Source: Nymphaea colorata (lineage: Eukaryota; Streptophyta; Magnoliopsida; Nymphaeales; Nymphaeaceae). From it: DNA of 64,000 bases. Where the stretch lies: assembly GCF_008831285.2 (NCBI RefSeq), contig NC_045150.1:7514001-7578000 (forward strand). The letters are read 5' to 3'. The notes beneath the pieces are model-generated. The model ran no database searches, was not told where the DNA came from, and worked only from the letters and a program-made list of their open reading frames with translations. A program made the position numbers and the translations under genes. Positions 58,486-64,000 of the stretch are shown piece by piece. Within the stretch, counting starts at the first letter, position 1. The number at the start of each line of letters is the position of its first letter.

Positions 58486-58545
58486 CCTATGGGGCGCAAT
58501 CTGGTAGCGAGTTAACAGTGCATTGCTAGTTCGATTCTCATAGAC
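58486..58545 (+). repeat. Possible tRNA-derived SINE head
   Basis: GGGGCGCAATCTGGTAGCGAG resembles a pol III A box region and TAGTTCGATTCTCATAG, about 35 bases on, a B box. No full tRNA fold is apparent (no acceptor pairing). Confidence 0.3.
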
Positions 58546-59393
58546 GTTACTCTTTTGTATCTTATATAGGTAGAGCATGTACCAAGCTGAAAAGGTACAT
58601 TATCTTTACATCATACAGCGAAGCGACCCTAAACCTAGGAGGCATTGGGAATGGGCAGGGCTTTGGCCCTCTTCTCTGAGCAGTGAGTCGCTGTTCACCT
58701 ACAAATCTCATATTTTGGAAATATGTGATCCATCTTGACAAAATAAGTTGATTAAGAATGTAAACTAATCATGAACATCCGCTTCCAAGCTCAGTCTCTT
58801 TTGTTAACTAAAGTGTGTCCCCAATAAATTCAAGATGAGTTTTGCCTGGTCTTATTTGGTCCTACACCCCTTCTTGAACCGTCCCACTTGCATTTAGACA
58901 CTGGTTGTGTTTGTCCTGATCAAGCAGGCCGGTAGGGTAGCTTTGGCCATTGCACCAGGGGAATCAAATTCCACAGGTTGGATTTTTTTTTCTTATTCTT
59001 TACTTTCATTTTGGTAACACAAAGAGGAACGGGAACTCGGTAACATGTACATCTTACATCAAATAGTCTTCATGTCAAAGATTAGCATCCAAATTTAAGT
59101 ATGCTCCTATTTGTATTCTTTTTTAGAAAAAGGCGATTTGGATGTAGGGTTGGCTCATATAATTTTGATATCTAATTAACACGGAAAAATCTAAAGAAAA
59201 AATTCGGATGAAATTTTATAAAGCATTGAACTTATATATAACAGTGGAGATTCGATTGTAGGTATATGTACAAAACAAACTGTTTTAAAAGAGTCCAAAA
59301 TACCTCTCAAATGGTATAAGAAGTCTGGTTTGAGGTCTTTTGTCAGCATCGAGTGACCATGGTTGGTTGGAGATCCATATGGCCAGAGAATTT

Positions 59394-59416
59394 TATATAT
59401 ATATATATATATAAAA

Positions 59417-59450
<34 letters not shown>
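59394..59450. repeat. Compound microsatellite (AT)n-(AG)n
   Basis: About 10 AT units then about 17 AG units with one interruption. Confidence 0.9.
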
Positions 59451-59926
59451 GGGCAAAGATTTAGCTGTACCAACAACAAGGAAGATCAATCTCACTTGTT
59501 TACGTCTTGATTGGACGGGCCGGCCTTCTCTTTGCCTTGAATTTTGTGTACAATCGATGAATTAGAATGTAAGAGGTGGTGGTTGGGTACTTGTACCCAG
59601 CAAGTAGGACCAGACTTCATGATTGGGTTGGGGACTTCAGTTTGGACAATGGCTTAGATCCATTTGATATGCTCGTTGCTGGTTGAGGATCAGAAGGACG
59701 TGGACTCGTAATTGGAGACTCCAATCAACTCCTGAATGCCACAGAGTCGAAAGGGAAGTTGTCGCACGTTTGAAACAGATGGTGCTTCTTTGTCTCATAC
59801 GCTCTTTGTCGTGAACTAACTAAAAGGGCGTGGAAAGGAAATCGTTTCCGGTGCTGCCCCTTTTTTGAGGAGAATGTGTGCGCAAGGTATTTTGCCCACC
59901 ACTGGGGCTTCCTTGAAGCTCAACCT

Positions 59927-59931
59927 CTCTA
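59927..59931. other. Candidate 5-bp target-site duplication of the copia element
   Basis: CTCTA directly outside the LTR end. The matching copy beyond the other LTR is outside the window, so this is unverified. Confidence 0.35.
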
Positions 59932-60234
59932 TGTTAAAGAAAGAGGAATAGGAACGATGGTGAGAGGAAAGAAACCGTATTTCTCATTGTATTTCTATGA
60001 ACCATTTACAAGGTATATATAGGGGCAATTGGATAAGAATAGAGAAGCGATCCTATCCCTGATTTCTGCTCATACAAGATCATCATTCCTAATTCGTTGT
60101 GATTTCTCAATCTGCAACGTCTAACAACTCATCCTCTTGATTAGGGCGATCTCTGATTCCTTGATTTTGGGCAATCTCTGATTCCTTGATTTTGGGCGAT
60201 CTTCTTCGATTGTTACAGGAAGTAACGTTCAACA
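59932..60234 (-). repeat. 3' LTR of a Ty1/copia element (303 bp)
   Basis: In element orientation the LTR starts TGTTGAACG directly after the polypurine tract and ends TTTAACA, so it is bounded by TG...CA with short inverted ends TGTT/AACA. A TATA box (CCCCTATATATACC, 60012-60025) marks the U3/R boundary. U3 contains a 25-bp tandem repeat at 60144-60193 (GGGCRATCTCTGATTCC TTGATTTT type) with a partial third unit, a typical position for LTR enhancer repeats. Boundaries are inferred because the 5' LTR is not in the window. Confidence 0.75.
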
Positions 60235-60244
60235 CTCCCCCTCA
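60235..60244 (-). other. Polypurine tract of the copia element
   Basis: GAGGGGGAG immediately before the LTR TG; it overlaps the end of the polyprotein stop codon, a usual copia arrangement and the primer site for plus-strand DNA synthesis. Confidence 0.8.
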
Positions 60245-63200
60245 AGTTGGTGCTCCAGGATCGATGAGACCCAACTTGCATCTGAATTTTACAAACGAAT
60301 CTTTTCCCAATGCCTTAGTAAAAATGTCTGCAGTTTGATTTTCAGTGTCAATTTGCTTAGTACAAATTTCCTTTCTTTGGATCTTCTCTCGAATGACATG
60401 GCAGTCGATTTCAATATGTTTCGTTCTTTCGTGAAACACCGGATTTGCAGATATGTGTATTGCTGCTTGATTGTCACAATGTAGTTCCATTGGTTGATGA
60501 AGAATAATTCCAAAATCATTAAGAATGTACTTTATCCAAGTCATCTCACAAGAAGTCAAAGCCATTGCTCTATATTCGGCTTCTGCTGAAGACCTTGAAA
60601 CAGTTGTTTGTTTCTTAACTTTCCAAGATATTGGACTTTCTCCAATAAAAATGCAAAAACCTGAAGTGGATCTCCTTGTCATTGGGCAAGATGCCCAATC
60701 TGAATCACAAAAGGCTTTGACTATCATGTCACTATGAGATGATAAGAAGACCCCATAACTTGCTGTAGATTTGATGTAGCGAAGGATTCTGAAAGCTGCC
60801 TCTAAGTGCGTTGTTCTTGGTTGCGACATGAACTGACTCAACATGTGAACACTGTGCATAATATCAGGTCGTGTAATGGTTAGATAGACCAAATGACCAA
60901 TTATTTTCCTGAAAAAGGTGGGATCTTGTAATAGTTGCCCTTTTTCATCATCCAACTTTAAATGTTGCTCCATAGGCGTTTCACTAGGTTTGGCACCACT
61001 ATATCCTGCTTCATGTAAGATATCCAGTGTGTACTTTTTTTGGGATAAAAAAATCCTTTTCTTGGATCGGGCTACTTCAATACCCAAGAAATATTTTAAA
61101 TCTCCCAAATCCTTCAATTGAAATTTGTTATTGAGGATGACTTTCAGTTTCTTAATGGCATCACGATTGTCTCCCGCAATGATTATATCATCAACATACA
61201 CAATGATGAAAATACTGTCTTGTTTATTGATATTGAAGAACAAGGAATAATCAGCCTTAGATTGAGAGAAGCCAAGGTGTTTGAGAGTCTCTGATAGTTT
61301 AAAAAACCAGTTGCGAGATGACTGTTTGAGACCATATAAAGATTTGTTTAGCCGACACACCTTGTTCTCCCCCTGTCGGGTAAACCCGGGAGGCAGTGTC
61401 ATGTAGACTTCTTCATGTAGATCACCATGGAGGAAGGCATTGTTGACATCAATTTGAGAAAGACTCCAACCTTTGATGGCTGCAACTGATAAAAGACATC
61501 GAATAGTGGTGATTTTAGCAACTGGAGAAAATGTCTCTGTGTAATCAATGCCTTCGGTTTGAGTATACCCTTTAGCAACGAGTCGAGCCTTATAACGTTC
61601 AATAGTACCATTGGCATGATACTTGATTTTATAGACCCATCGGCAGCCAATAGGGTGTTTGCCTGGTGGGAGAGAAACAATATCCCAAGTTGAGTTGGCT
61701 TCTAGTGCCCGAATTTCAGCTGCCATAGCGTCTCTCCATTCTTGATGTTGCATTGCCTCTTGGAAAGTGGACGGCTCATGGTGATTGAGGATAGATGTAA
61801 GGAAAGCTTGATAAGTAGGAGAAAACTTGTCTAAATGAAGGTAGTGACAAAGGGGGTACCTTGTTCCTTTAGGTTGCATATGTGCCGACGTCGATGCAGA
61901 AGATGTAGGCTGGGTGATGGAATTACATTGATATTCCTTAAAGTGTGAAGGTGGAACGCGCCGTCTAGTTGATCGCCGCAATTGAGTGTCAGAGGAATCA
62001 ATGTGGGGGGTAACAGTATCAACGATGTTAGGTTGATGGTGATTTGATGGTGGTGCCGGTGGTGAGTGTGTAGGTGATTGAGGTGGAGGAGGTTGTGGTG
62101 GGCTGGTTGGGGAAGGTTGTGGTACATAATCAAGTGATTCTTGAGATGGTAGAGGTATAACAACTTCACTATCTTGGACTTGGTGGTTTTGAAAAGGAAA
62201 TGTATTTTCTATAAACTTAACATCTTGACTAGTGAAAATTTCATTGGTGTCAAGATCGTAGAGTTTATAGGCATGTTGACCATAAGGGTATCCGACAAAG
62301 ACACACTTACGTGATCGTGAGTCAAATTTATGAGCTTTGCCAATGTTATATGCATAACACAGGCAACCAAAAACACGAATGTGATTATATTTGGGAGTTT
62401 GTCCATAAAGAACTTCATAGGGGGTTTTTTCTTGTAAAGGATGAGTAGGCAAACGATTGAGTAAATAAGCAGCAGTTAAAACACATTCCCCCCAAAATTT
62501 TATAGGCAAGCATGCTTGAAAACGAAGGGCACGAGCAATATTTAAAATATCTTTGTGTTTGCGTTCAACCACTCTATTTTGTTGAGGAGTGGCGACACAA
62601 GAATGTTGACGCTCGATGCCTTTATGATGTAAAAAATTTTCCATATTTGCAGAAAAAAATTCAGCTCCATTATCACTTCGGATTTTTTTAATGGAGGTTT
62701 GAAATTGATTTTCTACTAAATTGATAAATTTTTGAATATAAAAGAATGCCTCAGATTTATAACGCATGAGAAAAACCCATGTGCAACGTGAGAAATCATC
62801 CACAACAGTGAGGAAATAATGAGCGCCAGATAGTGAAGGTGTATTGTAACCTCCCCAAATATCACAATGAATCAATTGAAATATGCTAGTGGTGGATATT
62901 GAACTATTAGAAAAAGGTAAACGAGTTTGTTTGGCAAGATAACATATGGAGCAATGCTCATTAACATGAGAGGAATCAATGAAACTAAACAAGGACTTTA
63001 AGGGAGCAAATGAAGGGTGACCGAGTCTAACATGCCATAGAACAGATTGGTTTGGTGAGGCAGCGGCGGCGCGTGGTTCTTCATCCTTAAGGATATACAA
63101 GCCATTCTGCATTCTACCCTTCCCAATCGTCTTCATCGAGCGTCGGTCCTGAATGGTACAAGAATGAGTATAAAAAATAACTTGACAATTGTTTTGAGCA

Positions 63201-64000
63201 ACCAACTTGGACACAGATAAAAGGTTACAAGAAAAGGTGGGAACATATAAGACATGATGTAATGTAATAGAAGAATTTAAATACAACTGACCAACATGGG
63301 TAACTGGAGTGGTGGAACCATTAGGGAGCTTAACAGGATTAGATTGAGCTAAAGAAGGGGAAATGAGGTTAGACAAACAATTAGTAATATGGTGTGTAGC
63401 TCCGGTATCAATTATCCATACTTGAGAGGAAGCTAAGCAAACAATGGGTGACTCTAACATACCTGCCAGGTTGACTTTGGGTGTTTTGGAATTTATGAAT
63501 TCCATAAACTGATGATATAGTTCTGGTGTGAGGGGAGGCGACTGCTCTTGAGACTTTGTGGATGGAGGAATTGACAATGCATCATTGGTAGAATGAAGGT
63601 TTGCTTGAGGCTGTTGTCGTTGGCCATTAGAAGTGCTCTTCTTGGGAAAACCGTGAAGGAGGTAGCAGCGAGCCTTAATATGCCCAAGTCGCCCACAGTG
63701 TTCACATTGAGGTCTGGTTCGACTCTTAAAGCGGTTGTTGTCATGATTCTGTTTCTTCACAATAGCTGCTGAAATGTTGTCAGATTGTAGGGGAACATGG
63801 AGATCACGTTGGCATTCCTCTTGAACCAGCAGGGCGTAAGCTTTGGACGTGTTGGGGATAGGATCCATGAGTAAGATCTGGCTACGAATCGCTCCATAGC
63901 TCTCATTCAGCCCCATCAAGAACTGAATTAATCTGTCATGTTCTTGAATGTCATGTGCTTTCCTCATGGCTCCACATTCACAAGTGGGAAGAGTGACAAG
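60242..64000 (-). CDS. Ty1/copia gag-pol polyprotein, 5' end beyond window
   Basis: One uninterrupted frame of at least 1241 codons, still open at the window edge (residue numbers counted from the Met at 63967). Order of domains is that of copia: gag with a CX2CX4HX4C zinc knuckle at 88-101 (CEHCGRLGHIKARC), aspartic protease (DTGA, 187-190), GAG-pre-integrase (LWHVRLGHPS, about 310), integrase with a D-D-35-E triad (Asp369, Asp432, Glu468), reverse transcriptase with YVDD at 924-927, and RNase H (Asp1088, Glu1129 region, SSAEAEYRA). All catalytic residues I checked are present and there is no stop or frameshift, so the element is young and may be autonomous. The integrase-before-RT order excludes Ty3/gypsy. 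Primer-binding site and 5' LTR lie beyond the window. Confidence 0.95.
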   Translation of the reverse strand, partial: LVTLPTCECGAMRKAHDIQEHDRLIQFLMGLNESYGAIRSQILLMDPIPNTSKAYALLVQEECQRDLHVPLQSDNISAAIVKKQNHDNNRFKSRTRPQCEHCGRLGHIKARCYLLHGFPKKSTSNGQRQQPQANLHSTNDALSIPPSTKSQEQSPPLTPELYHQFMEFINSKTPKVNLAGMLESPIVCLASSQVWIIDTGATHHITNCLSNLISPSLAQSNPVKLPNGSTTPVTHVGQLYLNSSITLHHVLYVPTFSCNLLSVSKLVAQNNCQVIFYTHSCTIQDRRSMKTIGKGRMQNGLYILKDEEPRAAAASPNQSVLWHVRLGHPSFAPLKSLFSFIDSSHVNEHCSICYLAKQTRLPFSNSSISTTSIFQLIHCDIWGGYNTPSLSGAHYFLTVVDDFSRCTWVFLMRYKSEAFFYIQKFINLVENQFQTSIKKIRSDNGAEFFSANMENFLHHKGIERQHSCVATPQQNRVVERKHKDILNIARALRFQACLPIKFWGECVLTAAYLLNRLPTHPLQEKTPYEVLYGQTPKYNHIRVFGCLCYAYNIGKAHKFDSRSRKCVFVGYPYGQHAYKLYDLDTNEIFTSQDVKFIENTFPFQNHQVQDSEVVIPLPSQESLDYVPQPSPTSPPQPPPPQSPTHSPPAPPSNHHQPNIVDTVTPHIDSSDTQLRRSTRRRVPPSHFKEYQCNSITQPTSSASTSAHMQPKGTRYPLCHYLHLDKFSPTYQAFLTSILNHHEPSTFQEAMQHQEWRDAMAAEIRALEANSTWDIVSLPPGKHPIGCRWVYKIKYHANGTIERYKARLVAKGYTQTEGIDYTETFSPVAKITTIRCLLSVAAIKGWSLSQIDVNNAFLHGDLHEEVYMTLPPGFTRQGENKVCRLNKSLYGLKQSSRNWFFKLSETLKHLGFSQSKADYSLFFNINKQDSIFIIVYVDDIIIAGDNRDAIKKLKVILNNKFQLKDLGDLKYFLGIEVARSKKRIFLSQKKYTLDILHEAGYSGAKPSETPMEQHLKLDDEKGQLLQDPTFFRKIIGHLVYLTITRPDIMHSVHMLSQFMSQPRTTHLEAAFRILRYIKSTASYGVFLSSHSDMIVKAFCDSDWASCPMTRRSTSGFCIFIGESPISWKVKKQTTVSRSSAEAEYRAMALTSCEMTWIKYILNDFGIILHQPMELHCDNQAAIHISANPVFHERTKHIEIDCHVIREKIQRKEICTKQIDTENQTADIFTKALGKDSFVKFRCKLGLIDPGAPT

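Overview
This is nuclear DNA from a flowering plant. It is A+T-rich with long gene-free stretches, genes with GT-AG introns, plant-specific families (DREB-type AP2/ERF factor, IQ67-domain protein, plant glutaredoxin-like zinc-ribbon protein), a Ty1/copia retrotransposon, many MITEs and long (TA)n/(GA)n microsatellites. The species cannot be fixed from sequence. The G+C-rich single-exon DREB and glutaredoxin genes would fit a magnoliid, early-diverging angiosperm or non-grass monocot, but this is weak inference.

Layout. 0-5 kb: first coding exon of a minus-strand TAP46-like (PP2A regulatory subunit) gene, with a candidate 5' UTR exon and TATA box 2.5 kb upstream; the rest of the gene is not seen. 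5-14 kb: repeats, including a CACTA-like terminus, a 467-bp Tourist-like MITE with TAA target duplication, and an unassigned possibly degenerate multi-exon region (9-10 kb). 14.4-15.4 kb: single-exon DREB factor (minus) with two G-box/ABRE motifs upstream. 15-36 kb: gene desert with hAT-type MITEs, SINE-like elements, microsatellites, a ~984-bp inverted repeat (31.3-32.3 kb) and a tRNA-Cys pseudogene. 36.4-38.3 kb: minus-strand fragments of two DNA-repair genes (RPA1 and the POLQ/TEBICHI helicase) lying head to tail with disabling lesions. 43.1-44.0 kb: truncated, broken copy of the SUMO E1 subunit gene SAE2. 46.2-47.3 kb: intact glutaredoxin-domain gene. 48.7-54.4 kb: intact four-exon IQD gene. 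55-60 kb: repeats and two very long (TA)n tracts. 59.9-64 kb: copia element (3' LTR plus open gag-pol, running off the window end).

Probably functional genes are the DREB factor, the glutaredoxin-like protein, the IQD protein and perhaps the TAP46-like gene. They are separate transcription units and show no sign of a common pathway. The other coding-like segments are transposon or pseudogene material. No bacterial-type operon, CRISPR or phage feature is present. The strongest candidates for a second look are the large inverted repeat, the RPA1/POLQ chimeric fragment cluster and the SAE2 remnant with several independent lesions.
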